IMG/VR virus record: IMGVR_UViG_3300027963_000386
Span: 1 to 21,409 of that record
DNA from: a virus
DNA length: 21,409 nt
Reading direction: 5' to 3' (one strand)
Shown here: in pieces, positions 13,457 to 21,409 of the stretch
Position numbering within the stretch: the stretch's first letter is position 1
Layout of the letters: the number at the start of each line of letters is the position of its first letter
The notes under the pieces: model-generated
The model's input: the letters and a program-made list of their open reading frames with translations, nothing else
The model's database searches: none
What the model was told of the DNA's origin: nothing
Translations under genes and position numbers: made by a program

Positions 13457-13464
13457 TATAAATA
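13457..13464 (-). promoter_or_regulatory. TATTTATA box before the protease gene
   Basis: On the minus strand, TATTTATA followed by TATTAAAA lies 14 nt before the ATG at 13442. Confidence 0.45.
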
Positions 13465-13479
13465 TTAAAATATTTTGTT

Positions 13480-13920
13480 TTAAACAGATAAATCCTTTTT
13501 TGTTATAAAAAAGTCAAAATATTTGTTTTTTGAAATGTTTTTGTTGTAAATCTCTTTTATGATTTTCCTAACAGATTCTTTTAATTCATTGGATTTGAAT
13601 AATACTCCATCCTTAACAAATAATGTTATTTCAAGATTCATAAAAGATTTTTTATCAAGGGATATACCACTATGCCTAATATCCAAATCAACTATGGTTG
13701 ATTTGTGAAATAAATCCAAATCATTAATGTCCAATATTGTGTGTTTAATATCCCTTGATTGGGTGCATACAATTTTCCTCCAATTGCTATAATCATCCTT
13801 GGGACATACCCAAGATTGTATATTAATATATATTGATTTTAATTCAACATAATCAATTGTCCCATAAAAAACCTTTAAATTGTTAAATAATCTAAGCCTT
13901 ATTTTTTTCCCATTCTTCAT
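13480..13920 (-). CDS. Conserved-type head-region protein of unknown function (146 aa)
   Basis: I cannot name this family. The protein looks beta-rich in its first half (I-R-L-R-L-F-N-N-L-K-V-F-Y, then S-I-Y-I-N-I-Q-S-W-V) and continues with D-I-K-H-T-I-L-D. The most ordered block is T-I-V-D-L-D-I-R-H-S-G-I-S-L-D-K-K-S-F-M (about 74-93), followed by N-L-E-I-T-L-F. The C-terminus is helical and basic. It lies between portal and protease, where T4 carries the small core proteins gp67 and gp68, so a head-assembly role is plausible. No sequence evidence ties it to either. Confidence 0.75.
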   Translation of the reverse strand: MKNGKKIRLRLFNNLKVFYGTIDYVELKSIYINIQSWVCPKDDYSNWRKIVCTQSRDIKHTILDINDLDLFHKSTIVDLDIRHSGISLDKKSFMNLEITLFVKDGVLFKSNELKESVRKIIKEIYNKNISKNKYFDFFITKKDLSV

Positions 13921-13976
13921 TTGTTGTTAATTGTTTACATAAAAATAAACAAAAACAATACAATTATCAAATTAAA

Positions 13977-14681
13977 TTATCCGTTTAATGATTTATTTAA
14001 TGATTTTAGTTCATAATAATTCAATATATCAAACTTATCAGATTTAACTTTTTCAATAGCTTTTAATAGTTTTTCCTTAACCTCAATATTTGTTTCAGTT
14101 AACGTTAATTCAAATAGTTTTTTTTCTGTATCCTCTTTCAAGGAAAGGAAATCAGTATTTAATTTAGTTCTATCTTCCTTCAATAAGGATAATATTTCTT
14201 TTTTTGTTTCCTCATTCAAAGAATTAATATATTCATTAACCTTGTTATTAACAACTTTAACCATTGAACTTACTGGTATGTTCACCTTGTTCTCATTGAC
14301 GGCAATAGGCTGCATCAAAACCTTTAAAACACTTCTCCTAATAACAACCAATTCATCAAGATTGTTTGTTGTTTCATATATTAATTTATCAATATTTTCA
14401 TATTGGTTTTCATCAACCTTATTTAATATTACAGGTATTTTTGATTTGCTTATAAGTTTTTTACCCCAATCAATACCTTCATCCAAATATGTCCTAGCGG
14501 CAGATTCACTTAAACCCCTTGGTTTAGTTAAATCCCCATATAATACATATAATTTTGATAAACTCTTATCACTTAATATATGTTTTTTAAAGTTTTTGAT
14601 ATTTTCTTTAAAAATCTTTTTATCTTTCACTGATTCAGAAAGATTATTTTCAATAATTGTTTTTACTTTACCAAATTTCAT
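13977..14681 (-). CDS. Helical head-region protein of unknown function (234 aa)
   Basis: The chain is almost entirely helical and Lys/Glu/Asn-rich, with coiled-coil-like stretches at about 150-234 (N-S-L-N-E-E-T-K-K-E-I-L-S-L-L-K). The N-terminus is M-K-F-G-K-V-K-T-I-I-E-N-N-L-S-E-S. A motif P-R-G-L-S-E-S-A-A-R-T-Y-L-D-E-G (about 53-68) precedes a conserved-looking helix. Position directly after the portal gene fits a prohead core or scaffold-associated protein, but the family is not recognised. It starts 24 nt after the portal stop and has its own TATTTATA box inside that gap. Confidence 0.78.
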   Translation of the reverse strand: MKFGKVKTIIENNLSESVKDKKIFKENIKNFKKHILSDKSLSKLYVLYGDLTKPRGLSESAARTYLDEGIDWGKKLISKSKIPVILNKVDENQYENIDKLIYETTNNLDELVVIRRSVLKVLMQPIAVNENKVNIPVSSMVKVVNNKVNEYINSLNEETKKEILSLLKEDRTKLNTDFLSLKEDTEKKLFELTLTETNIEVKEKLLKAIEKVKSDKFDILNYYELKSLNKSLNG

Positions 14682-14694
14682 ACTTCTTTTTTTA

Positions 14695-14702
14695 TATAAA
14701 TA
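14695..14702 (-). promoter_or_regulatory. TATTTATA box before the 14681 gene
   Basis: On the minus strand, TATTTATA followed by TAAAAAAA lies 13 nt before the ATG, in the 24-nt gap after the portal gene. Confidence 0.45.
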
Positions 14703-14705
14703 CCA

Positions 14706-16556
14706 TTAACCTAATAACTTTTTTAGTTCATCTTCCAAATCCCCCAAAGATTTTTGACCTTTTGCAAATGGAAAATAATTTGACCCATTAATTTTATTAT
14801 TTTCAACCAAAATATTTAGATTGTCTAATCTTGATTCTGGTGCTAAACCTGGTTCTCCTGGTGGTGGCATTTCACCCCCTCCTGGTGGTGGCGGTGGTGG
14901 CGGTGGTGCCCCCATATCCATACCTCCCATATCCATGCCTCCCATATCCATTCCCCCCATATCATTTGGTGGTGGTACAGCACCTGCTGTTGGTGTTCCA
15001 CCTGAAACTGATCCATATAACTTATCAATATTGTCAAACAAACCAGTCTTCTTGATGATAAGAGGTGTTTGTTTTAATTCCTCGCCAACTGCTTTCTCAA
15101 TTCTTTGTTGTTGTAAATCCAATCTAATTTCTTCATCTGAAAATCCAAAAATATGTTTCTTTGCCCAAGTTGCTGAAACTGGGGCAATCCCTGTTCCGGG
15201 GTCTGACACAGCATCACGATATAATCCAATTTTTTCTTTCCATATATCAATTTTTAATAAATCAGATTGTGTAGAAGGATTTGTTAAACCTAATGTAAAG
15301 TTGGATATTTCATCTTCAAACCCCAATAAGAATAAATGTATAATAGCAATTTTATTCAATTCAGAAATCATACATTTTTGTATTCTATTTATTGTTCTAG
15401 CAAATCTAATATCTTGTAATGCTAATGTCTTGCCTTCCCCAGCCACATCTTCAAAACCCAAGAATGTTTTTGGTATTCTTAATGCTGTAACCAATTTCAT
15501 TTGAATGTATTCAATATCTGCTATTTCTCCAAGATTTGCAGCACCTGATAAAGTTTCAATTGGACTTCCTTGGCTTGGATCTCTAACCGGAACAAAATAA
15601 TCTTGGTCAACAGCCATTTGATTATATCTCATATCAACATTTCCTGTTTTGCTATCAACAATTTGCTCCCTCTTGAATTTATTTGCAACACGTTGTACAT
15701 ATGCCTCAACATCATTATCATCCATATTACCAACAAACACTTTAAATACCCTACGTTCTGGGGCTCTTGATGTTCTATATATTAACATAGCATCTTCTGC
15801 CAATAAAAGTTGTTTCCAAATACGCCTTGCTTTTTCCAATAAAGATGTACCATAAGGTAATTTTCTATCATCTCCCAATATTCTAAAGTGGGCTATTTCC
15901 CAAGGCTGAAATTCCATCTGTTTATTTTTCCACTTGAATTTAAGGGATTGACTTTCTGATGACATTTCACCATAATTTGGTGATTTTTCAGCACTACCTG
16001 GTTCCAATCTTTCAATCTCAATATTTGGTAATTGATTGCATCCAACAATACCTTTTTCTGGGTCTAACTTTAAATAGACAAAATTATCACCAAACTTACA
16101 ACAATTCCTAGTCCACATAGGTAATGATGTATTTATATCCAAAACATTATTAAATAAATCAGTTAGTACTGATTTAATTCTTTTTGATTCAGAATATATT
16201 TGTAGCATATGACCATCTTCATTTGCGGTTGTTGATTCTTCAGCATATATATCTAATGCTGCCCCAATTTCTGGAGTATACTCCATAGATTCGAAATCAT
16301 AAACAGATGCTAATCTTGTTGGTTCATAATATACTGCTTGGGTATATAAGTGGTTATCAATCTTTGCCCATTGATTTGATAAATAAAATGATTGCTGTGC
16401 TTGTAATTTTTCACGCTCAAATTCAATCTTATTTTGAGTTCTTAACAACTCTTTTTTATCAAACTTATATGTGGGAATATCTTGATTTAAAAGTGAGTTT
16501 GGACCAAAAGTGGAAGATAACCTTTGCCAAACTGTTAGATTTTCATTATTGCTCAT
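14706..16556 (-). CDS. gp20: Portal vertex protein, T4 gp20-type (616 aa)
   Basis: This is the dodecameric channel at the head vertex through which DNA is packaged. Typical portal pieces are Y-T-P-E-I-G-A-A-L-D-I-Y-A-E-E-S-T-T (about 94-111), E-I-A-H-F-R (about 220-225), L-P-Y-G-T-S-L-L-E-K-A-R-R-I-W-K-Q-L and R-T-S-R-A-P-E-R-R-V-F. T-F-L-G-F-E follows at about 364-369. The T4 protein is 524 aa; the extra C-terminal part is a low-complexity tail of G-G-M-D-M repeats followed by a run of Pro and Gly (about residues 535-570), likely flexible. The order terminase then portal is kept, 14 nt apart, but no tail sheath or tube gene lies between them, unlike T4. Confidence 0.93.
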   Translation of the reverse strand: MSNNENLTVWQRLSSTFGPNSLLNQDIPTYKFDKKELLRTQNKIEFEREKLQAQQSFYLSNQWAKIDNHLYTQAVYYEPTRLASVYDFESMEYTPEIGAALDIYAEESTTANEDGHMLQIYSESKRIKSVLTDLFNNVLDINTSLPMWTRNCCKFGDNFVYLKLDPEKGIVGCNQLPNIEIERLEPGSAEKSPNYGEMSSESQSLKFKWKNKQMEFQPWEIAHFRILGDDRKLPYGTSLLEKARRIWKQLLLAEDAMLIYRTSRAPERRVFKVFVGNMDDNDVEAYVQRVANKFKREQIVDSKTGNVDMRYNQMAVDQDYFVPVRDPSQGSPIETLSGAANLGEIADIEYIQMKLVTALRIPKTFLGFEDVAGEGKTLALQDIRFARTINRIQKCMISELNKIAIIHLFLLGFEDEISNFTLGLTNPSTQSDLLKIDIWKEKIGLYRDAVSDPGTGIAPVSATWAKKHIFGFSDEEIRLDLQQQRIEKAVGEELKQTPLIIKKTGLFDNIDKLYGSVSGGTPTAGAVPPPNDMGGMDMGGMDMGGMDMGAPPPPPPPPGGGEMPPPGEPGLAPESRLDNLNILVENNKINGSNYFPFAKGQKSLGDLEDELKKLLG

Positions 16557-16570
16557 AATATTTTTATAAT

Positions 16571-18319
16571 TTATTTAACACCAAACAGCCAACCATATTT
16601 TTGATAATCATTGACATTTGGTTTATTTGCTACATTATCTGTTGAACTTGATATCATAGGGTTAAAAAACATAGATTGTTCTGTATATATGTTTTTAAAT
16701 GAACTCCAAGAATTTATCATTGCTTTTGTATGGTTTGTTACCTTTTCCAAGACTTGAAATGATTTTTCAGCAACATATGTAGCCATAGCAATTGCCATAA
16801 TACAATCATCGTGATGTCCCTTCTGGTGATCAGGTCTTCCATTTATATATATAAACGTATTCATCTCATTGTATAGTCTATTTGAATAAATTTTAAAATC
16901 ATGTCTTAATGCCTCCTCAAATGAGGCAATCATTTGAACTCTTTTATTGTTAAAATTTATTCCGGGAATTTTATCTGCCATCTTTAAATCATATTTCCAT
17001 TTGTTGCTATTATCAATATTATCATAATACAAACTTGGATAATTCATCTCTTGCAATTTCCTTGACGTTGCAACCCCCATTCCACCAGTTAAATCCACAA
17101 CAACAAATGCCTTATATAATGAACACCACTTGAAAACAACTTCAGCCAATATGTCTGGGGGTATTTTGCCAACATATTCCAAAACTTGTTCTTGTGAATC
17201 AAAATCAATAATCTGAATGGTTGAAAAATCTTCTGAATCACCCCTAGATACATCAACACCTGCAACATATCTATGGCCATTCTCTGGTTCTTTAAACATC
17301 CATAAACTATTTCCCATCAATTTTGATATGGGGTTTGCCAATTGGTTCTTTAAGATATTTGTTAATAATTCTGAATCAAATACATTATCACCAGACCCCA
17401 AGAAATTACTTTCAATCTCTTGTGATACCTTTCTCTTATCATATTTGAGTTTTTTAACCATACCCTCATACCAAGATGAACATGGCTTATAACCTTCTTC
17501 AATATATTCAATAACTCTCTGATGGTCTCTTTCATATGAATTCTCATTTGATAAATCTATTATATCATCATTGGTGTATTCTTCTTTATTTAAAAGATAA
17601 TGAATCATATCTTTTGTCTTCACCATATACAAATCTTTTGTATATCTTGGATCCCTAAACCAAACCATTTCAGTAATCTTGAACTCATTCATATTACGCA
17701 ATGCTTGGTCATATATTTCATAATATATTCTATCATAACCATTTGGTGTTGATATTACAACAACCTTACCCCCGGTTGAAAGTGAAGCCATAGAGGCTGC
17801 CCAGAAGTCGGGGTCAGCATCAATATAGGCAGCCTCATCAAATATTAGCGTGGTTGGTGTATAACCCCTTAATGCATCTTTTGATGTTGCAACTGCCTTA
17901 ACCTCACAATCATTATTTAATTTAAAATGCCTTGCTGAATTTTTTTCAGATGAAAAACCAATACCAACCCAATTAGGCCATTGTTCTGTAAAATGTCTAA
18001 CCTTATTTGCCATTTCCACTGCTGTATCCAACTTATTTGCAATAATCAATATCTTTTCAGGTTTACTCCTATTTGCAAATGCCAACTTTTTTGATATCCA
18101 TGCTGCCGTTACAGTAGAAACCCCTGCTTGCCTATATTTTAATGCTATATTTTCATTATATAAATCAAAATCCTCAATCAATTTAACTTGGTCTGGGAAT
18201 AAATCTAATGGAACATATTTCTTTGCTGTATTGTCATATGTCTGTAGATATGTCTTTAAACAATATGGTGTACTTTTTATGCACTTGGCAGATTCAATCA
18301 ATACTTGATCTCTTGTCAT
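16571..18319 (-). CDS. gp17: Terminase large subunit, T4 gp17-type (582 aa)
   Basis: This is the packaging motor ATPase and headful nuclease. The ATPase half shows a variant Walker A (Y-R-Q-A-G-V-S-T, 62-69), Walker B (T-L-I-F-D-E, 157-162) and the coupling motif (V-V-I-S-T-P-N-G, 187-194). The RNase-H-like nuclease half shows G-V-D-V-S-R-G (354-360, Asp356), V-V-V-D-L-T-G-G (406-413, Asp409) and H-H-D-D (502-505), the expected three acidic positions. E-S-N-F-L-G-S-G joins the domains. Length is close to T4 gp17 (610 aa). All key residues are present, so it appears functional. A TATTTATA box and an upstream terminator indicate that it starts its own transcript, leading into the portal gene. 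Confidence 0.96.
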   Translation of the reverse strand: MTRDQVLIESAKCIKSTPYCLKTYLQTYDNTAKKYVPLDLFPDQVKLIEDFDLYNENIALKYRQAGVSTVTAAWISKKLAFANRSKPEKILIIANKLDTAVEMANKVRHFTEQWPNWVGIGFSSEKNSARHFKLNNDCEVKAVATSKDALRGYTPTTLIFDEAAYIDADPDFWAASMASLSTGGKVVVISTPNGYDRIYYEIYDQALRNMNEFKITEMVWFRDPRYTKDLYMVKTKDMIHYLLNKEEYTNDDIIDLSNENSYERDHQRVIEYIEEGYKPCSSWYEGMVKKLKYDKRKVSQEIESNFLGSGDNVFDSELLTNILKNQLANPISKLMGNSLWMFKEPENGHRYVAGVDVSRGDSEDFSTIQIIDFDSQEQVLEYVGKIPPDILAEVVFKWCSLYKAFVVVDLTGGMGVATSRKLQEMNYPSLYYDNIDNSNKWKYDLKMADKIPGINFNNKRVQMIASFEEALRHDFKIYSNRLYNEMNTFIYINGRPDHQKGHHDDCIMAIAMATYVAEKSFQVLEKVTNHTKAMINSWSSFKNIYTEQSMFFNPMISSSTDNVANKPNVNDYQKYGWLFGVK

Positions 18320-18332
18320 ATTTTGTTTTTCC

Positions 18333-18340
18333 TATAAATA
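18333..18340 (-). promoter_or_regulatory. TATTTATA box before the terminase gene
   Basis: On the minus strand, TATTTATA lies 13 nt before the ATG at 18319 and directly after the terminator of the upstream gene. Confidence 0.5.
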
Positions 18341-18351
18341 CATACAAAACA

Positions 18352-18384
18352 AAAAAACCCCCAAACTAATTAAGAATGGGGGTT
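18352..18384 (-). terminator. Intrinsic terminator after the 446-aa gene
   Basis: On the minus strand, AACCCCCA (18377-18384) pairs with TGGGGGTT (18356-18363) over 8 bp with a 13-nt loop, followed by a T-run (TTTTTTTG including stem). It lies 22 nt after the stop at 18406. Confidence 0.85.
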
Positions 18385-18405
18385 AATTCTATGAAAAAAT
18401 AAAAA

Positions 18406-19746
18406 TTAATTTAACATATTTGCATCTCTCAAATTTTTAAGTAATTCAGGTAAACTGACATCCACATAATCATTTGGGTCAAAATTTGTAATTTGTTTGC
18501 CACCAGAATATGTAGTATCTGGGGTATTTGTATCATCATCATCTTGGTCACCTAAACCACCATCATCAAACTGACTCATTAAATAATCAAGATATCTTTG
18601 CTTACCTTCTCTTGCAGCAGCAACTAAATCTTTAAATTCATTTTGAGCATATGAATTATCACTAGGATTATTTGATATAACATATTTCATTAGGTTAAGA
18701 AACTCTTTTGCAGGTATTTTATACAATTCAACAAAAAAGAAATTAATTAATCCAACATCTGATTTATCCAATACATCCATTGGTAAAATATTTCTTATCT
18801 TCTTTAAGATGGCAGGACCAATTCTTAAACCTTCTGTTTCTGCTCTTAATGTATCTGCTTGACCTAATGTCATATTAGCCATATTAGTGTCAGATGGGTA
18901 GCCTTGTCTTGCTAATGCTTCTTGAACTCCCTTACCTATTTCATGGCATAGAACTGGAAAAATAAATCCAGCAGCATTTATAACAGTTTTTAAGTCATTT
19001 GTTTCCTCATCTTCTTCATCATCAACTTCAACAGCACCAGCAACACCACCACCACTACTAGCAGCATCCATAAAACTTTCATTTAAATAATAAAAATGAA
19101 GGTCAATTAATGGTAATGTTGATTTATATAGTTGATATAATCTTGGATTAATTTCATCTAATCTTGCTTTTATTTCTGGCTTTTCATAAATGTATTGAAC
19201 TTTTTTACCTGTTCCACCAATTAAAGCATTAATGATATCTCTTTTAAATACTTCATCATCCAGCACCTCTTGTTCCTCAAAAGTTAATTCATCCTCTATT
19301 TCCTCTTTTTGCTTTTTCATTTTTCCCACAACATCATTACCTGGCATATCTAATGTTGCTCTGATTATAAATGTATCATCAGAAATTTCCATTTCATTTA
19401 ATGTTCCTTCAATTGCTAACTCTACTAATTCATCACTATTTGACTGTTCAATCTGTTGAATTGCTTGAACATTTCTCATCATAGTGCTTGATATTACACT
19501 AGCCAATTCATTTGGTGTCAAATCATCCTTGCCAGTCATATTTCTAACCTTTTCAACCAATTCATTAAATGAATCACTATATAATTTTTGAACATCAGCA
19601 GCACCCCTCTTAAATGCAGGGTTTTTAGCAAACATACTATTAGGATCAGCCAACTTCTTTTCAAGTCTTGGATCCATTCTTTCAGAACCACTATAATCTA
19701 ATTGCTCTTTTAGTTTTCTTTTTATTAATTTGTTAATATCCTTCAT
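18406..19746 (-). CDS. Uncharacterised, probably structural protein (446 aa)
   Basis: I do not recognise the family. The protein is mostly helical. Its N-terminus is basic (M-K-D-I-N-K-L-I-K-R-K-L-K-E-Q), a Glu-rich segment lies near residues 140-165, and a flexible G-G-G-V-A-G-A plus acidic linker lies near 228-245. The tail is Asp/Gly-rich, ending in Y-V-D-V-S-L-P-E-L-L-K-N-L. A C-H-E-I-G-K-G motif resembles but does not complete a zincin HExxH. The gene ends a four-gene minus-strand unit with overlapping starts and stops (ATG shared with the 19746 stop). Next to terminase and among low-complexity structural genes, a virion or assembly role is plausible. Confidence 0.75.
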   Translation of the reverse strand: MKDINKLIKRKLKEQLDYSGSERMDPRLEKKLADPNSMFAKNPAFKRGAADVQKLYSDSFNELVEKVRNMTGKDDLTPNELASVISSTMMRNVQAIQQIEQSNSDELVELAIEGTLNEMEISDDTFIIRATLDMPGNDVVGKMKKQKEEIEDELTFEEQEVLDDEVFKRDIINALIGGTGKKVQYIYEKPEIKARLDEINPRLYQLYKSTLPLIDLHFYYLNESFMDAASSGGGVAGAVEVDDEEDEETNDLKTVINAAGFIFPVLCHEIGKGVQEALARQGYPSDTNMANMTLGQADTLRAETEGLRIGPAILKKIRNILPMDVLDKSDVGLINFFFVELYKIPAKEFLNLMKYVISNNPSDNSYAQNEFKDLVAAAREGKQRYLDYLMSQFDDGGLGDQDDDDTNTPDTTYSGGKQITNFDPNDYVDVSLPELLKNLRDANMLN

Positions 19747-20534
19747 TAGTTTTCAAAATTTAGTAATTGCATAATGTTATCTATAATAGCATTTTTTGCC
19801 TTTTCAGGTGAAATTGCTTTTGGGTCTGGATTAACTTTTGGGTTTGGGTTAATAAATGGGTTATCTCTCCTTGTTGGTTTTGTAGTTGGTTTTGCTGGTT
19901 TAACAACTGGCTTTGTTTCAGTATTTGCTTTTGGATCTGGATTAACTTTTGGATTTGGGTTAATAAATGGATTATCTCTCCTTGTTGGCTTTGTAGTTGG
20001 TTTTGCTGGTTTCACAACTGGCTTAGTAGTTGGGGCATCTTGTTCTCTTAAATGTATTAACAAATCTTTTTTTGTAATCTTGGGATTTAAATGTGATTCA
20101 ACCATTTTACTCATTTGGGCTTCAATAAACGAATCAACCATATTTGCTTCTTTCATACTTTTCTTGGATTGACCCTTAATATCCATAACACATCTTTCGT
20201 ATTTTTTCATTTGAGTTTTTGACCACTCACTTCTTTCAGATGTGCCAAATTCCTTTTTTAATTGTGCTGTACAAATTGCAAAAGGATTTTTTGTTTGAGA
20301 TTTTTTCTTTGCCTCACCCATTTCCTTTTTCTCAAGTCTAACATTATAACCTTTAGCAGCTAATTGCATTGCCTTTGTTTCATTTTTAGTTTTAATCTCA
20401 CCCTTGGTTGATGTAGTTTGCTCTGTCACTAATTTTGAATATAAATAATTTATGTTATTATCACTCATATTCCTTAATGTATTCATAGAAAAACCTTCTT
20501 CTAACAATGTTATTACTTTTTTATTAATTTTCAT
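19746..20534 (-). CDS. Uncharacterised protein with a perfect 37-residue tandem repeat (262 aa)
   Basis: The N-terminal third is helical. The middle has K-N-P-F-A-I-C-T-A-Q-L and K-K-Y-E-R-C-V-M-D-I-K (about 82-121), a Cys-paired motif that I have seen in unnamed phage proteins. The C-terminal third is a Pro/Lys/Thr-rich low-complexity region in which a 37-residue unit (T-K-P-V-V-K-P-A-K-P-T-T-K-P-T-R-R-D, then N-P-F-I-N-P-N-P-K-V-N-P-D-P-K-A) occurs twice. Such a region is probably extended and unstructured. The start overlaps the upstream gene by 11 nt and the stop overlaps the next start by one base, so the four genes are an operon. Confidence 0.75.
   Translation of the reverse strand: MKINKKVITLLEEGFSMNTLRNMSDNNINYLYSKLVTEQTTSTKGEIKTKNETKAMQLAAKGYNVRLEKKEMGEAKKKSQTKNPFAICTAQLKKEFGTSERSEWSKTQMKKYERCVMDIKGQSKKSMKEANMVDSFIEAQMSKMVESHLNPKITKKDLLIHLREQDAPTTKPVVKPAKPTTKPTRRDNPFINPNPKVNPDPKANTETKPVVKPAKPTTKPTRRDNPFINPNPKVNPDPKAISPEKAKNAIIDNIMQLLNFEN
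19816..20028 (-). repeat. 111-bp tandem duplication
   Basis: There are two copies with a period of 111 bases (gctttt at 19816 and 19927). They differ at only a few third-position-like bases but encode the same 34-residue stretch, so the protein repeat is kept while the DNA drifts slightly. Confidence 0.9.
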
Positions 20535-20916
20535 ATACTATGGTTTTTTCAAATTGTAATATTAAATCTCTCTCATATAGTTTATTTTTTAATTCTTGTT
20601 CAGTTTCACCAAACTTAAATACCAATCTATTTTTCACATCTTCATTAACCTCCCATCCTAATGCTATAACACCATCAACAGAATCAATCATAGAGAAATA
20701 ATCTGAATTTTGTATTAAATACAATGATACATCTTCTGTTGTCAACTGTCCAACTTTTGTTATATATTTTAATTCAGGTGGTTTTGGATATCCATTGGCA
20801 GGCTTTGCTTCCCAACTCTCCCCCCAGACTGAGTCAGAAGATGAAAAGATAAACTCATATATGAAATCACCTTTATAATTGATACCCAAAGAATTTATGA
20901 AAATTAGTCTATTCAT
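20524..20916 (-). CDS. Conserved-type phage protein of unknown function (130 aa)
   Basis: The protein looks compact and beta-rich with aromatic motifs: F-I-Y-E-F-I-F-S-S-S-D-S-V-W-G-E-S-W (about 18-35), K-P-A-N-G-Y-P-K-P-P-E-L (38-49), Q-N-S-D-Y-F-S-M-I-D and D-G-V-I-A-L-G-W-E. I believe similar small proteins occur in other large phages, but I know no function. The ATG overlaps the upstream stop (ATGA). A GAGGAG sequence about 9 nt upstream could serve as a ribosome-binding site, although it is also coding. Confidence 0.75.
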   Translation of the reverse strand: MNRLIFINSLGINYKGDFIYEFIFSSSDSVWGESWEAKPANGYPKPPELKYITKVGQLTTEDVSLYLIQNSDYFSMIDSVDGVIALGWEVNEDVKNRLVFKFGETEQELKNKLYERDLILQFEKTIVYEN

Positions 20917-21409
20917 TTTATAATTTCTCCTCTTTTTGTTATTTTTACAGTATTTTCATTTAATTTCAACATAATATTACCCAAGTTAGTCTTACCCATA
21001 ACATTAAATCTCTTAAATTTATTTAAGAAATCATTTGCTACAGAATATTGCTTTTCTGTTTCAGATAAAATTTTAATTGATTTTAAATTTTCATTTAGTG
21101 ATTTTTCTAATTTTCTTTTCTTCTGTTCTGATAATACTTTCTCTTGTGGGCTTAATTCAAAATAATTTGAAATAATTCTATCAACTTTTGATTCTGCATA
21201 TCTCTTTTTTGGAGCATATTCTTCACCCCCACCTTGAGGCATAGCACCCATATCTGGCATAGCACCATCTTGAGGCATAGCATCCATATCTGGCATTCCT
21301 TCCATATCAGGCATTTCATCACCCATATCTGGCATTCCTTCCATATCACCCTCTTCTTCACCACCTTCAAATTTTGAAATGATGTCATCAATATCTTCCT
21401 CATCAAGAA
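20913..21409 (-). CDS. 3' part of a low-complexity, probably structural protein (partial)
   Basis: The frame is open to the window edge (L-D-E-E-D-I-D-D-I-I-S-K-F-E-G-G from 21407), so the true start lies outside. The ATG at 21344 should not be taken as the start. The visible chain begins acidic, then has M-E-G-M-P-D-M and D-A-M-P-Q-D-G-A-M-P-D-M repeats. It ends in a helical Lys/Glu-rich part (about the last 100 residues: S-P-Q-E-K-V-L-S-E-Q-K-K-R-K). The Met/Asp/Gly repeats resemble those in the portal tail and the scaffold. Identity and function are not recognised. Confidence 0.75.
   Translation of the reverse strand, partial: LDEEDIDDIISKFEGGEEEGDMEGMPDMGDEMPDMEGMPDMDAMPQDGAMPDMGAMPQGGGEEYAPKKRYAESKVDRIISNYFELSPQEKVLSEQKKRKLEKSLNENLKSIKILSETEKQYSVANDFLNKFKRFNVMGKTNLGNIMLKLNENTVKITKRGEIIK

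Noticed and set aside
14821-15504. Plus-strand Gly/Pro-rich frame opposite the portal gene
   Set aside because: It arises from the low-complexity portal tail on the other strand. The portal frame has clear family motifs.
18930-18970. Metalloprotease HExxH motif in the 446-aa protein (C-H-E-I-G-K-G)
   Set aside because: The second His is replaced by Lys and no other zincin feature is visible.
1-21409. tRNA genes, integrase, IS elements or attachment sites
   Set aside because: Intergenic spaces were read on both strands. No cloverleaf-like T-arm signature, recombinase gene or terminal inverted repeats were found.

Overview
This is a very AT-rich, gene-dense window that reads as part of a large tailed phage of the T4-like (Straboviridae-like) head lineage. 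The minus strand carries, in transcription order, a TerL/gp17-type terminase, a gp20-type portal, a gp21-type prohead protease, a gp22-like scaffold and a gp23-type major capsid protein. Several features point to a Bacteroidetes (Flavobacteriia-like) host: TTG-N18-20-TAnnTTTG promoters, A-rich leaders instead of clear Shine-Dalgarno sequences, and a small DUF4494-like protein. The host assignment is an inference.

Layout. Positions 1-3143 (+) hold a tandem array of short leucine-rich-repeat (LRR) paralogues. They are joined by one-base stop/start overlaps and interrupted once by an unrelated conserved phage gene (693-1115). A host-type promoter then drives an orphan gene (3177-3563), which ends at a large hairpin between convergent genes. 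Positions 3649-7089 (-) hold a Cys-containing small protein, a Dam-type adenine methylase, an unknown protein, and a methyltransferase preceded by a nuclease-like gene that looks like a compact restriction-modification pair. Between the methylase and the unknown gene lies an apparent plus-strand small RNA locus (about 5008-5228). It has a promoter, three hairpins whose differing stems all present the same 20-21 nt loop, and a terminator. Positions 7149-21409 (-) are the late structural region: capsid, scaffold, DUF4494-like gene, three more LRR paralogues, protease, two unknown head-region genes, portal, terminase and four unknown probable structural genes, the last cut by the window edge.

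How the parts relate. The head module works as a unit: the terminase packages DNA through the portal, the scaffold shapes the prohead and the protease matures it. A visible maturation site (I-N-E|A) lies near the N-terminus of the capsid protein. The three minus-strand LRR genes start one base after the protease gene and should be expressed with it. At least seven genes share a TATTTATA box in the same orientation 11-20 nt before their start codons, which may be the phage's own promoter class. Intrinsic terminators follow the capsid gene, the DUF4494-like gene and the 446-residue gene.

The most unusual content is the triple-hairpin RNA, the two LRR paralogue clusters (eight complete genes plus one visible 3' end), and the nuclease/methylase pair. 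No tRNA, integrase, IS element or CRISPR array was seen.
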